Origin: JAWKJY01 sp041393535
GTDB taxonomy: Bacteria > Actinomycetota > Thermoleophilia > Gaiellales > Gaiellaceae
Assembly: GCA_041393535.1 (NCBI GenBank)
Contig: JAWKJY010000009.1
Location: 124,001-188,000, forward strand
Reading direction: 5' to 3'
Length of the DNA: 64,000 nt
The translations under genes and the position numbers were made by a program. Below are positions 9,358-17,420 of this stretch, piece by piece (position 1 is the first letter of the stretch; the number at the start of each line of letters is the position of its first letter). The notes beneath the pieces were generated by a model that was given only the letters and a program-made list of their open reading frames with translations, was not told where the DNA came from and searched no databases.

Positions 9358-9803
9358 GCGCCGACGAGCAGGCCGTCCTCGCCGTCCACCTGGGCTGGCT
9401 GAGGGCGAACGAGACGGGCGACGTCGCGTGGCTGCGGGAGCACCTCGACCCGGGCTACACGATGATGAACACGAACGGCAGCGTCTACCGCGGGCCCGAG
9501 CACCTCGTCGCGCTCTGGGAGTACTACCGCGGCATGTACCCCGGCTGGCGCGGCGCGGGCGCGCCGCTGGTTGTCGAGAGCGTCGACCCGGAGGTGCGCG
9601 TCGTCGGCGACGCGGCCTGGGTCGCCTACCGGCTGATCTTCGCCGGCGAGTCGACTGGCGGCGAGGGTCAGGGGGACATCGCGGGCACGTTCCGCTTCGA
9701 GACGCGCGGCACGGACGTGCTCGTCCGCCGCGACGGGCGCTGGCGGATCGCGCACGGGCACTACTCGTTCGGCTCGCCCGGCGGGCCGGCGGGGGGCGAG
9801 TAG
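9354..9803 (+). CDS. SnoaL/NTF2-like protein
   Basis: 149 residues, start ATG within the upstream stop (ATGA). A cone-shaped NTF2-like fold is suggested by the N-terminal helix (VLAVHLGWLRANETGDVAWLREHLDPGYTMMNTNG), GPEHLVALWEYY, a central VVGDAAWVAYRLIF and a final strand DVLVRRDGRWRIAHGHYSF. Proteins of this type may be cyclases, dehydratases, ketosteroid isomerases or simple ligand binders. No catalytic residue can be assigned safely. Its place between an SDR and a hydrolase suggests it works on the same small molecule. Confidence 0.82.
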   Translation: MSADEQAVLAVHLGWLRANETGDVAWLREHLDPGYTMMNTNGSVYRGPEHLVALWEYYRGMYPGWRGAGAPLVVESVDPEVRVVGDAAWVAYRLIFAGESTGGEGQGDIAGTFRFETRGTDVLVRRDGRWRIAHGHYSFGSPGGPAGGE

Positions 9804-9804
9804 C

Positions 9805-10596
9805 GTGGCGGCCGCCACGCGCCACGAGCTCGACGGCCCGGCCGGGCGGCTCTCGTGGCTCCGCGCCGGCGAGGCAGGCGCCGGTGGGAGCCCGGTGCTG
9901 CTCGTCCACCCGATCAACCTCCAGGCCGCGTGCTGGGAGCGCGTGGTCGCCGGCCTCGCGCCGCGCCGCTGCGTGGCCCCCGACCTACGCGGGCACGGCC
10001 GCTCGGCGGCGGACGGGCCGTTCGGCCTCGCGGAGTGGACGGCCGACTGCGTCGCCGTGCTCGACGCTGCCGGGATCGAGCGGGCGCACGTCGTCGGCGG
10101 CTCGCTCGGCGGCACGATCGCCGTCGCGCTCGCGGCGATGCTCCCGGAGCGGGTCGCGTCCGTGACGGCGATCGGCTCGACGCTCGCGGTCGAGGGCGCG
10201 GACCTCGACGCGGTCGTCGCGATCCTGCGCGAGAAGGGCGTGGCCGGGATGTTCCGGGAGGTGATCCCGCAGATCTCGGTCGCGCCCGGCACGTCGCCCG
10301 AGCTGATCGAGGAGCTGCTCGCGCTCGCGAACCCGAACGGGCCCGACACGGTGATCGCGATCTGGCAGGCCGTGCTCGCGACGGACGCCCGCGCGCGCGC
10401 GCACGACGTGCGCTGCCCCGTCCTCGTCGTCTCCGGCGAGCTCGACCGAACGTGCCCGCCGGAGCAGGCGCGCGAGCTCGCCGAGCGGACCGGCGGGCGG
10501 CTCGAGCTGATCCCCGGGGTCGGCCACCTGCCGGTGCTCGAGTCGCCGGACGCGCTGCTCGACCTGCTGCGCCCGCACCTCGCCGCGGCGGACTAG
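9805..10596 (+). CDS. Alpha/beta-fold hydrolase
   Basis: 263 residues, start GTG at 9805, one base after the upstream stop; a G-rich ribosome site overlaps the end of the SnoaL gene. The catalytic triad is readable: nucleophile serine in GGSLGGT near residue 101, acid aspartate in SGELDRTCP, histidine in GVGHLPVLE. HPINLQAACWERV near the N-terminus supplies the oxyanion-hole region in place of HG. Typical of 3-oxoadipate enol-lactonase-like and ring-cleavage hydrolases. Last gene of the SDR-SnoaL-hydrolase operon; a strong hairpin follows its stop. Confidence 0.88.
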   Translation: MAAATRHELDGPAGRLSWLRAGEAGAGGSPVLLVHPINLQAACWERVVAGLAPRRCVAPDLRGHGRSAADGPFGLAEWTADCVAVLDAAGIERAHVVGGSLGGTIAVALAAMLPERVASVTAIGSTLAVEGADLDAVVAILREKGVAGMFREVIPQISVAPGTSPELIEELLALANPNGPDTVIAIWQAVLATDARARAHDVRCPVLVVSGELDRTCPPEQARELAERTGGRLELIPGVGHLPVLESPDALLDLLRPHLAAAD

Positions 10597-10600
10597 GGGT

Positions 10601-10626
10601 GGGGCGCCCGCGGCTGCGGGCGCCCC
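10601..10626. terminator. GC-rich hairpin between convergent genes (likely bidirectional terminator)
   Basis: A perfect 11-bp inverted repeat: GGGGCGCCCGC at 10601-10611, loop GGCT, complementary arm at 10616-10626. It fills the 36-bp gap between two converging genes. There is no U-tract, as is common for terminators in high-GC actinobacteria. Confidence 0.75.
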
Positions 10627-10632
10627 GATCCC

Positions 10633-11163
10633 TCAGAGCGTCGAGCCGTCGAAGACGACCTCCTCGCCCTGGTGGCCCCGCGAGGCGACGGTGTCGCCGA
10701 AGGCCGGCCGGGGCTCGTCGTCGGGCGCGAGCGGCGAGCAGTGGAAGTGCCAGATCTTCCACACCTTGTTGCCCTGCCCGTCGTTCCGCCGCAGGATCGT
10801 CGTCGAGCGGAACGTCACCTCCATCGTCGCCTCGCCGACGTCCAGCTGGGAGGCGCCCGTCCCCTCGGCGCCGATCGCGGCGATCGGGAGGACGGCCTCG
10901 CACGTGACGTAGGCCATGTCGCCGTCGACGGTCGTCCGCACGTCCCAGCCGTAGGGCGGCTTCGGGACGGTGATCTGCTCCTCGTAGTGCGTCCAGAGCG
11001 CCACCTTCTCGTCGAGGGAGTAGTACGGGTGGCCGTTCAGGTTGAACATCAGGTACTCGGGCGCGAAGCACTCGCGCATCGCCGGGATGTCCAGCCCCCA
11101 GTTCGCGGTGAACCAGGCGTCGTGCACGCGGCGGACCTCGCGGACGTCGTCCTCGCTCGTCAT
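10633..11163 (-). CDS. SnoaL/NTF2-like protein, third gene of the HpaB operon
   Basis: 176 residues, start ATG at 11163 with GAGGAG close upstream. Sequence marks of the fold: REVRRVHDAWFTANWGLDIPAMRECF, APEYLMFNLNGHPYYSLDEKVALW, a strand TFRSTTILRRN and KVWKIWHFHCSPLA. Aromatic-rich strands suggest a hydrophobic pocket. It follows the HpaB-type hydroxylase and the EthD-like protein on the same strand (64-bp gap after EthD). Substrate or product handling in the same pathway is likely. No catalytic assignment can be made. Confidence 0.8.
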   Translation of the reverse strand: MTSEDDVREVRRVHDAWFTANWGLDIPAMRECFAPEYLMFNLNGHPYYSLDEKVALWTHYEEQITVPKPPYGWDVRTTVDGDMAYVTCEAVLPIAAIGAEGTGASQLDVGEATMEVTFRSTTILRRNDGQGNKVWKIWHFHCSPLAPDDEPRPAFGDTVASRGHQGEEVVFDGSTL

Positions 11164-11227
11164 GGCTCCTCCCTCGGTCTCGGTGATCGGCCGGGCGGTT
11201 CGGGCCCGGCCGCGGGCGGCTCGACGC

Positions 11228-11941
11228 CTAGTCCGGCGCCGCGATCAGCTCGCAGAGGACGGTCGGCAGCGCGCTCGCGAGCCCCGCGTCGCCGCCCGGG
11301 CCGAAGCGGTCGAGCCAGCGGTCGGCGACCTGCATCACCTCGGGGTCGGCCGCGAGCCCGGCCAGCGCGGCCGGATCGTCCAGGAAGAGGAGCGACAGGC
11401 GCGTGAACGACGCCGGGCCCACCTTCGCGGCCGCGAGGCTCCAGCCGGTCAGGCTCGCGACGCCGGGCCGGCTCGAGATCGCGGGCCACGCGACCTCGCG
11501 ATGCCACGTCCCCGGATCCCCGTCCCCGGTCGGGCTCGGCGCGAGGAAGCTCGCGACGAGCGTGTCCGTCCGGCGCCAGTGGTCCGGCCGGGCCTCGACG
11601 GGCTCGAACAGGTGCATCTCGGCGTTCGACGCGGCGAGGTCGTCCGCGTCCGGGGTCGCGCCCCAGAGGTCGCACCACTCCCGGGCGAAGTCGATCGCGT
11701 CCTGCCGACCGAAGACGCGCTCGAACCCGTCGGGACCGTCGAGGAACATCAGGTCGAGGTGCGTGAACGGCACGCTGCCGACGAGCGGGCGGGCGATCTT
11801 CCAGCTCGTGTAGTGGACGATCCCCGGCACGCCCATCCAGAACGGGTTGTCGACGTCCCGCACCCAGTCGTCGTAGCCCCGCTCGTCCACGTCCTCGCGC
11901 GGCGTGTAGGTCAGGAGGAGCAGGTGGGCGGAGGGGGCCAC
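11228..11941 (-). CDS. Tandem EthD-like (dimeric alpha/beta-barrel) protein
   Basis: 237 residues, start GTG at 11941, 2 nt after the HpaB stop, with AGGAGG 8 nt upstream. Two halves look alike. Half one is HLLLLTYTP, YDDWVRDVDNPFWMGVPGIVHYTSWKI, FTHLDLMFLDGPDGFERVF. Half two is LVASFLAP, WHREVAWPAISSRPGVASLTGWSLA, FTRLSLLFLDDPAALAGLA. This is an internal duplication of an EthD/ABM-like ferredoxin fold, which single-domain relatives build as a dimer. EthD proteins accompany oxygenases that degrade ethers and aromatics. Here it is coupled to an HpaB-type hydroxylase. Role unknown; possibly handling of an unstable product. Confidence 0.65.
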   Translation of the reverse strand: MAPSAHLLLLTYTPREDVDERGYDDWVRDVDNPFWMGVPGIVHYTSWKIARPLVGSVPFTHLDLMFLDGPDGFERVFGRQDAIDFAREWCDLWGATPDADDLAASNAEMHLFEPVEARPDHWRRTDTLVASFLAPSPTGDGDPGTWHREVAWPAISSRPGVASLTGWSLAAAKVGPASFTRLSLLFLDDPAALAGLAADPEVMQVADRWLDRFGPGGDAGLASALPTVLCELIAAPD

Positions 11942-11943
11942 GG

Positions 11944-13464
11944 CTACGGCCTCCTGCGCCCGGTGTGCCACGCGTCCGTCACGTTGCCCGGGCCGCCCGC
12001 CTGGACGTCCCCGAGGCCCAGCAGGCCCTGGATCCGCTCGACGTGCGGCTTGCGGTTGGCGATGAAGTAGAGGAGGTGCCGGAGGATCGGCGCGGGCAGG
12101 CCGTTCACGTTCTCGAAGATCTCGCGGCGCCCCGCCATCGCCGACGAGGTCACGTCGAAGACGAGGTTCATCAGCAGGCTCTTCTCGCGGATCCCGAGGC
12201 CCGAGGTGGTCAGGTACGTCTCGAAGTGCTCGCGCAGCTCGGGCACGTCGTAGTCCGCCTCGGTGAAGCGGGTGACGAGGCCCTGGCCCGCCATCTGCTG
12301 GAGCAGCTGGTTGATGCGGGGGTAGAGGTCGAGCCCGTAGGCCCGGAAGGCGTTGATCGTCGGCCCGTGCGGCAGGAGGAAGCCGTCCGGCGTCTCCTCG
12401 GCCTGCTCGAGCGCGCCGATCAGCCCCGCGCGGAGCATCAGCGCGTACTGCGTGATCTCGGCGACGTGGTCCTGGACGGTCGGGATGTCGCCCGTGCCGA
12501 GCGTGTCGACGACGAGCTGCGCGAGGCCGGCGTAGAACTCGGCGGTGACGGCCTGGCGGGAGAGGTGGATCCAGAACTCGCCGCGGCCGGTCGTCCCGAA
12601 CAGCGCCGGGTCGCAGAGCACCGGGGCGTCCATGACGTAGATCCGGTCGTTCGGGACGTAGATGTCGTCGAAGACCACGAGCGCGTCGAGCTCCTCGCCG
12701 ATCGAGCCGAGCGGGTGCTCGAAGAACGGCTCGCGCGGGAGGGCGACCGCCTCGCGGCAGATCAGCTTCAGGCCGGGCGTGTCCATCGGGACGACGCACC
12801 AGAACGACTCCTCGGGGCGGACGTGCGGGTAGTAGATCGTCCCGATCTGCAGCTCGTTCGCCATCATCGAGCTGGTCGCGACGGCCTTCGCGCCGCGGAT
12901 CGTCACGCCGCCCGAGTCCCTCGCGACCACACGGGCGACCGCCGAGCGGTCGTCGCCGGCCTTGGCCGAGCGCGCCTTCGTCCCCTGCGGCTCGATCAGG
13001 CACGCCGCCGTGTAGAGGTTCTCCCGCTCCGCGCGCTCGACGAACGACGCCAGGTTGTCCGCCCAGTCGGGCGCGTGCTGGCGGAAGTGCGAGAGGTACG
13101 TGCGCTGGCCGATGAAGACCCATGCCACGTGGTTCGGCTGGCGCGAGGCGAAGGAGCCGAAGGACTGCCAGCAGCGGAACTCCGACTCGGCGAGCTTCCG
13201 CAGCAGGTCGTCGCGCGTGCGCGGGAGCAGCCAGGAGGTCGACGCGCGGACCCCGTCCGGGCGGACGTAGGTGAGCGCCTCCTGCCCCACCGGGTCGAAC
13301 TGGAGGTCGTACATCCGCGCGGCGAAGTCGACGCCGCCCCGCGTGGCCGGGTGCTCGGTGACGTCCTCGATCCGCTCGCCGCGGTACCAGACCTCGCGCT
13401 CGTCGCGGAGGGACGCGCGGTACTCGTCGCCGGTTCTCAGGTAGTGCTGGGTCGTCGTCGCCAC
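11944..13464 (-). CDS. 4-hydroxyphenylacetate 3-hydroxylase (HpaB)-family FAD-dependent monooxygenase
   Basis: 506 residues, start GTG at 13464 preceded by GAGGGAGA. The family layout is complete: N-terminal RTGDEYRASLRDEREVWYRGERIEDVTEHP, then GVTIRGAKAVATSSMMANE, VVPMDTPGLKLICRE, LDALVVFDDIYVPNDRIYV and the C-terminal helical domain (NVNGLPAPILRHLLYF). Such enzymes use reduced FAD from a separate reductase to ortho-hydroxylate phenols. Related members are 4-hydroxybutyryl-CoA dehydratase-like or pyrrole-2-carboxylate monooxygenases, so the substrate is open. No reductase gene adjoins. First gene of an operon with the EthD-like and SnoaL-like genes, and divergent from the MaoC gene. A second HpaB paralogue lies at 50.3-51.8 kb. 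Confidence 0.9.
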   Translation of the reverse strand: MATTTQHYLRTGDEYRASLRDEREVWYRGERIEDVTEHPATRGGVDFAARMYDLQFDPVGQEALTYVRPDGVRASTSWLLPRTRDDLLRKLAESEFRCWQSFGSFASRQPNHVAWVFIGQRTYLSHFRQHAPDWADNLASFVERAERENLYTAACLIEPQGTKARSAKAGDDRSAVARVVARDSGGVTIRGAKAVATSSMMANELQIGTIYYPHVRPEESFWCVVPMDTPGLKLICREAVALPREPFFEHPLGSIGEELDALVVFDDIYVPNDRIYVMDAPVLCDPALFGTTGRGEFWIHLSRQAVTAEFYAGLAQLVVDTLGTGDIPTVQDHVAEITQYALMLRAGLIGALEQAEETPDGFLLPHGPTINAFRAYGLDLYPRINQLLQQMAGQGLVTRFTEADYDVPELREHFETYLTTSGLGIREKSLLMNLVFDVTSSAMAGRREIFENVNGLPAPILRHLLYFIANRKPHVERIQGLLGLGDVQAGGPGNVTDAWHTGRRRP

Positions 13465-13639
13465 GTCGGTCTCCCTCGGCTCGCTGACGTCTGCACCTAC
13501 ATGTGTCGCTGTGAGGGAACGATCCTGCGGCCTCGGCCGGGCGCAGTCAAGGGCATGCGAGATCGTCCCGGCACGCTGCCGGGCCGGCCGCGGCTCGACC
13601 ACGTCGGGGCGTAGAGTCGGCTCGAACGAGGAGGCAGCG

Positions 13640-14056
13640 TTGATCCGACCGCACGATCGCTTCTCGCGCGAGCTGACGCTCACCGCAGCGGAGGTCGCCG
13701 CCTACGCCGGCGGCGTCGGCGACGACAACCCCATCCACCACGATCCCGAGGCGGCCGCGGGCTCCCGGTACGGGCGGCTGATCGCGAGTGGCACGCACAC
13801 GACGGCGCTCCTGCTCGGCCTCACCGCCTCGCACTTCTCGCGGCTCGGGTCGATGGTCGGGCTGGAGTTCTGGGTTCGCTTCCGGCGCCCCGTCTACGCC
13901 GACGACACGATCGTGCTGGAATGGTTCGTCGTGGACGTCCAGCCGAGCGAGCGGCTCGGCGGCGACATCGTCGAGCTGCGGGGTCGGGTACGTCGCAAGG
14001 ACGGCGAGACGGCCGTCGGCGCGAAGGGCCGCGTGCTCGTGCAGCAGGCTCCCTGA
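13640..14056 (+). CDS. MaoC-like hotdog-fold dehydratase
   Basis: 138 residues. The start is TTG at 13640, chosen because a perfect GAGGAGG (13628-13634) lies 5 nt upstream and similarity begins there. The hydratase signature is present: GVGDDNPIHHDPEAA (catalytic D and H) followed by GRLIASGTHTTALLLG. The remaining strands, VGLEFWVRFRRPVYADDTI and VELRGRVRRKDGETAVGAKGRVLV, complete one hotdog. These enzymes hydrate or dehydrate CoA thioesters. A possible -10 TAGAGT lies at 13612-13617. The gene ends 9 bp before the converging VOC gene. Confidence 0.88.
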   Translation: MIRPHDRFSRELTLTAAEVAAYAGGVGDDNPIHHDPEAAAGSRYGRLIASGTHTTALLLGLTASHFSRLGSMVGLEFWVRFRRPVYADDTIVLEWFVVDVQPSERLGGDIVELRGRVRRKDGETAVGAKGRVLVQQAP

Positions 14057-14065
14057 GGCGAGTGC

Positions 14066-14485
14066 TCAGGGCAGCATCACCTGCGTCAGGCGGACGTGGT
14101 TCCCCGACGGGTCGCGGAAGGACGAGTCGATCCCGTAGGGCTGGCGCTGGGGGCGGTCGACGAACTCGACGCCGCGGGCGGAGAGCTCCTCGTAGGCCGC
14201 CTCGCAGTCGTCCGTCTCGAGGAAGATCGTCCCGGCGAAGCCGCGCGCCATCAGGCCGCGCACCTGCTCGCCCGTCGCCTCGTCCATCACGGGCGGGCCG
14301 GGGATCGCCATCAGCACGATCGCCACGCCCTCCTGGCCCACCGGGCCGACGGTCAGCCAGCGGAAGCCGCCGAGCTCGGGCAGCGTCACGTCGGAGCGGA
14401 CCTCGAAGCCGACCTTCTGCGTGTAGAAGGCGAGCGCGTCCTCCTGGTCGTGCACCCAGAGCTGGGCGGTGGCGATCCTGATCAT
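14066..14485 (-). CDS. VOC (glyoxalase/bleomycin-resistance) family protein
   Basis: 139 residues, start ATG at 14485. Two beta-alpha-beta-beta-beta units: IATAQLWVHDQEDALAFYTQKVGFEVRSD, then GTIFLETDDCEAAYEELSARGVEFVDRPQ and GIDSSFRDPSGNHVRLTQ. Metal-ligand candidates are H13 and the glutamate in the second unit (LETDD). It is the last gene of a minus-strand run behind a short AraC-type regulator and another VOC protein. Function may be small-molecule modification or binding. Confidence 0.85.
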   Translation of the reverse strand: MIRIATAQLWVHDQEDALAFYTQKVGFEVRSDVTLPELGGFRWLTVGPVGQEGVAIVLMAIPGPPVMDEATGEQVRGLMARGFAGTIFLETDDCEAAYEELSARGVEFVDRPQRQPYGIDSSFRDPSGNHVRLTQVMLP

Positions 14486-14525
14486 CTCGTGCCTCCCGGC
14501 GGTCGTTGAGCGTCTCCCGGCGAGC

Positions 14526-14958
14526 CTACGGAGGCGCGGGCGCGGCGTCTTCTCGAAACGTCCGGTGTCGAGGCAGGCCGTACGCGCGCACGACGCACCC
14601 GGGGACGCGGGCGTGCGCGGCGGCCGGCGGGAAGGCGGCGCGGTACGCCGTGGGCGAGCGCCCGTACGCGCGGGTGAAGCTCGTGGTGAACGAGCCGACC
14701 GAGCGCAGCCCGACGGCGAGGCAGACCTCGATCACCGGGCGGTCGGTCGTGCGCAGCAGCGCGGCCGCGCGCTCGAGCCGGCGCGTCAGGAGGTACGCGT
14801 GCGGCGGCTGGCCGAACGCGCGGCGGAACTCCGCGCTGAAGTGCGCGGGAGAGCCCGGCGGCCCGGGCGAGGTCGGCGACGCCGAGCGGCTCGGCGTAGC
14901 GCGCGTCGGCCAAATCCCTCGCGCGCAGCAGGTGACGGGCGGGCGGGACGAACGCCAT
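14526..14958 (-). pseudogene. Short AraC-type HTH regulator, one frameshift
   Basis: Two frames together give about 143 residues. The first, from ATG 14958, reads MAFVPPARHLLRARDLAD then LGVADLARAAGLS. Near 14850 it must shift to continue as HFSAEFRRAFGQPPHAYLLTRRLERAAALL, then MIEVCLAVGLRSVGSFTTSF and FTRAYGRSPTAYRAAF (second HTH and the AraC signature). Without the shift the protein is nonsense. It has no N-terminal sensor domain. This type commonly sits beside a VOC/PhnB-like gene, as here. A single-base or two-base error in a GC-repeat (CCCGCGCAC) would explain the break as well as decay. Confidence 0.7.
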
Positions 14959-14982
14959 CCGGCAGGTAGTATCGCGCGTCCG

Positions 14983-15444
14983 TCAGCCCGCGTGGGCGCG
15001 CCGCACCTCGGCCAGGTCGAGCTTCCGCATCCCCCAGACGGCCTGGCGCGCGCGCTCCGCCGCCGCCGGGTCGGGGCCCGCGATCAGGTCCAGCACCTCG
15101 GCGGGGACGATCTGCCACCAGAGCCCGTAGCGGTCCTGCAGCCAGCCGCAGACGCTCTCGTTGCCGCCGTCGCCGAGCGCGGCCCAGAGCCGGTCGACCT
15201 CGGGCTGGTCCTCGCACTCGACCAGGAACGAGATCGCCTCGGTGAACGGCCGCGTCGGACCGCCGTTCAGGGCGGTGAAGCGCTGGCCGCAGAGCTCGAA
15301 GGTCGCGGTGACGACCGGCCCGCCGGGGCCCTCGCCGAGGTGCGCGATCCGGGCGGGCGGCGAGCCCGGGAAGACCGCGGCGTAGAACGCGGCGACGTCC
15401 TCGACGGGCTCGTCGACGAGCAGGAAGGGCGTGATCGTGGACAT
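14983..15444 (-). CDS. VOC family protein, PhnB/YjdN-like
   Basis: 153 residues, start ATG at 15444. N-terminal TPFLLVDEPVEDVAAFYAAVFPGS is the opening of PhnB-like proteins (also labelled 3-demethylubiquinone-9 3-methyltransferase-like). Next come VTATFELCGQRFTALNGG and FTEAISFLVECEDQPEVDRLWAAL. WLQDRYGLWWQIVPAEVLDL is the family's W.D.YG..W motif. It follows the RibD-like gene by 19 bp and precedes the AraC gene by 24 bp, so all are probably one transcript. Confidence 0.87.
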   Translation of the reverse strand: MSTITPFLLVDEPVEDVAAFYAAVFPGSPPARIAHLGEGPGGPVVTATFELCGQRFTALNGGPTRPFTEAISFLVECEDQPEVDRLWAALGDGGNESVCGWLQDRYGLWWQIVPAEVLDLIAGPDPAAAERARQAVWGMRKLDLAEVRRAHAG

Positions 15445-15463
15445 CGGTGCTCCTCTCCGGAGG

Positions 15464-16108
15464 TCAGGCGGCGCCGCGGGCCAGGCGGACGTGGGCGGCG
15501 GCGGGCGACGAGACGATCCCGGCCGCCTCGAGGTCGCGAGCGCCGTCGCCGAGGTCCTCGAGCAGGCGCTCTCCCGCGCCGAGCAGGACGGGCGCGACGT
15601 GCAGCTCCACCTCGTCGACGAGGCCCGCGCGCAGGTACTGGCGCGCCGTGGCCGCGCCGCCGCCGATCGAGACGTCGGCGTCCCCCGCCGCGGCCCGGGC
15701 GCGCTCGAGCGCCGCCTCGATCCCGTCGGTGACGAAGTGGAAGGTCGTGCGCCCGAGCGTCAGCGGCGCGCGCGGGTGGTGCGTCAGGACGAACACGGGC
15801 GAGCGGTACGGGGGCTCGTCGCCCCACCAGCCGCTCCACGCAGGCTCGGCCCACGGGCCCCGGACGGGGCCGAACATGTTGCGGCCCATGATCGTCGCGC
15901 CGACGCCGCCGAGGATCGCCGCGGCGCGCTCGTCGTCGACGCCGGTCTCGCCGCCCTCGCCGCCGTGCAGCGCGCGGAACGTCCGCGTGGCGACCGCCCA
16001 CTCGTGCAGCTTCTCGCCCCCCGCGCCGAGCGGCTGCTCCAGCCCCTGGTCCGGCCCCGCGACGTAGCCGTCCAGCGACATCGAGATCGACAGCCTGACG
16101 ATTCCCAC
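15464..16108 (-). CDS. Dihydrofolate reductase/RibD C-terminal family protein
   Basis: 214 residues, start GTG at 16108 with GGGAG 6-7 nt upstream. N-terminal VRLSISMSLDGYVAGPDQGLEQPLG, then GATIMGRNMFGPVRGPW, PVFVLTHHPRAPL, ADVSIGGGAATARQYLRAGLVDEVELHVAPVLLG and the closing IVSSPAAAHVRL match the actinobacterial RibD C-terminal/DHFR-like group. NADPH-dependent reduction is likely. The substrate is not known, and it is not the housekeeping DHFR. First gene of the RibD-VOC-AraC-VOC series, divergent from the GNAT gene. Confidence 0.88.
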   Translation of the reverse strand: MGIVRLSISMSLDGYVAGPDQGLEQPLGAGGEKLHEWAVATRTFRALHGGEGGETGVDDERAAAILGGVGATIMGRNMFGPVRGPWAEPAWSGWWGDEPPYRSPVFVLTHHPRAPLTLGRTTFHFVTDGIEAALERARAAAGDADVSIGGGAATARQYLRAGLVDEVELHVAPVLLGAGERLLEDLGDGARDLEAAGIVSSPAAAHVRLARGAA

Positions 16109-16198
16109 TCGTGCTCCCTTCCTCGCTCCGTCCGTTGGACGACGGCCGCGAGCGGGACTCATCGGTCGGCGCGCACGGCGGCCGCTACCCTTGCCCGC

Positions 16199-16663
16199 AT
16201 GGGGGTCTCGATCAGGCGGCTCGGGCCCGGCGACGAGGGCGTCCTCGCGTGGCTCGCCGCACTGGCGGACGAGTTCGACCTCCCGGGAGCCAGCGAGCCG
16301 GAGGCGCCGCTCGGCCCCGACGCAGCCGCTGCGTACCTGGCCGACGCCGCCGTCCTGCACTGGGTGGCGGAGGCGGACGGCGGAGTCGTCGGCGAGCTGC
16401 TCTGCCACGTGCTGCCGCTCCCGTCCGGCGCCGGCCGCGAGGTGCTCCTCTACTCGATCGGCGTCCACCAGCGGCACCGGCGCGCCGGGATCGGCCGCGC
16501 GCTGCTGGACGAGCTGCTGCGCTGGGCGCGCGGGGCCGGGATCCCCGACGTCTGGGTGCTCGCCGACAACCCGGGCGCGGAGGCGTTCTACGCCGCCTGC
16601 GGCTTCGAGCGCGGCGGCGAGCGCGACCAGGGCGTCGTCTACCTGCTCGACACGTCCGACTGA
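16199..16663 (+). CDS. GNAT-family N-acetyltransferase
   Basis: 154 residues, ATG at 16199. Acetyl-CoA binding motif A is clear: LLYSIGVHQRHRRAGIGRALLDELLRWARG (R-R-x-G-I-G), followed by VWVLADNPGAEAFYAACGFERGG, the usual end of GNAT proteins. A TACCCT that could be a -10 lies close upstream (near 16187) and there is no ribosome site, so the message may be leaderless or nearly so. The stop overlaps the next start in TGATG. Substrate unknown. Confidence 0.88.
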   Translation: MGVSIRRLGPGDEGVLAWLAALADEFDLPGASEPEAPLGPDAAAAYLADAAVLHWVAEADGGVVGELLCHVLPLPSGAGREVLLYSIGVHQRHRRAGIGRALLDELLRWARGAGIPDVWVLADNPGAEAFYAACGFERGGERDQGVVYLLDTSD

Positions 16664-17277
16664 TGGACGACTCGATCCCGATCGAGGAGCTCCTCGGTCG
16701 GCTGGGGCTGCGCGGCGCGGACCTCGCGCGCGGCCGTGCGACGCTCGAGGCGGCCGGGCTGACGAACCCGCGCAAGTCCCGCATCTCGGTCGCGAAGCTC
16801 GAGCGCGCCGGGGCGGCGATCGACGCGGCGTGGGCGCGCCTGTGCGCCCGCTGCGCGGAGACGCACGACGGCGACCGGCCGGTCCTGGCCGTCGACCCCG
16901 CGCTGTGCGCGGCGTGCCACGGCTCGGGGACGCGCAGGGCGCTCGACGAGCTGGCGCGGCGGCTGCCCGCCGCGGGCGTGCGCCGGGTCGTCGTGGTGGG
17001 CGGCTCGCCGTCCTTCCGCCAGGAGCTCGAGCGGCTCGGGAGCGCCGTCGAGCTCCGGCTCGTCGACGGCACGGCGCGGCGGACGGGCGCCGAGGCCGGC
17101 CGCGACGTCGACTGGGCCGACCTGGTCGTCGTGCTCGGCGGGACGGAGCTCGCCCACAAGGTCTCGCTGCTCTACACGCGCGACCCGTCGTCGCGCGCGA
17201 AGCGCGTGGTCACCGCCCGGCGCGGCGTCGAGGCGGTCGCGGCCGAGATCCTGCGCCACCTGGAGGGCGGCCGCTGA
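16663..17277 (+). CDS. Zinc-ribbon protein with DUF2325-like C-terminal domain
   Basis: 204 residues, coupled to the GNAT gene by TGATG. The N-terminal 60 residues look helical and basic (LGLRGADLARGRATLEAAGLTNPRKSRIS). Then come two CxxC pairs (LCARC and LCAACHGSG), a probable zinc site. The C-terminal half is Rossmann-like: VRRVVVVGGSPSFRQELERL, VELRLVDGT and DLVVVLGGTELAHKVSLLYTR. The VVGG...ADLVV...H pattern resembles DUF2325, found in several stress and nuclease-linked bacterial proteins of unknown action. No function can be given. Confidence 0.6.
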   Translation: MDDSIPIEELLGRLGLRGADLARGRATLEAAGLTNPRKSRISVAKLERAGAAIDAAWARLCARCAETHDGDRPVLAVDPALCAACHGSGTRRALDELARRLPAAGVRRVVVVGGSPSFRQELERLGSAVELRLVDGTARRTGAEAGRDVDWADLVVVLGGTELAHKVSLLYTRDPSSRAKRVVTARRGVEAVAAEILRHLEGGR

Positions 17278-17420
17278 GTCGCCCGCGAGCGTGTGCTGCG
17301 GCAGCTGGGCGGCTTCAGCGAGACTCCGTGGCGCTGCTCGCCACCCGGTGCGCCGATGAGAACCGGCGCGCGTACCGGTCCGAGCAGGTGGATCGGACAC
17401 GGGAACGGGAGGAGAACCGG

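Noticed and set aside
16191..17400. Plus-strand open frame joined in phase to the MMPL gene start
   Set aside because: The frame is open by chance upstream of ATG 17421. The GNAT and zinc/DUF2325-like genes occupy that DNA in other frames, and the ribosome site lies directly before 17421.
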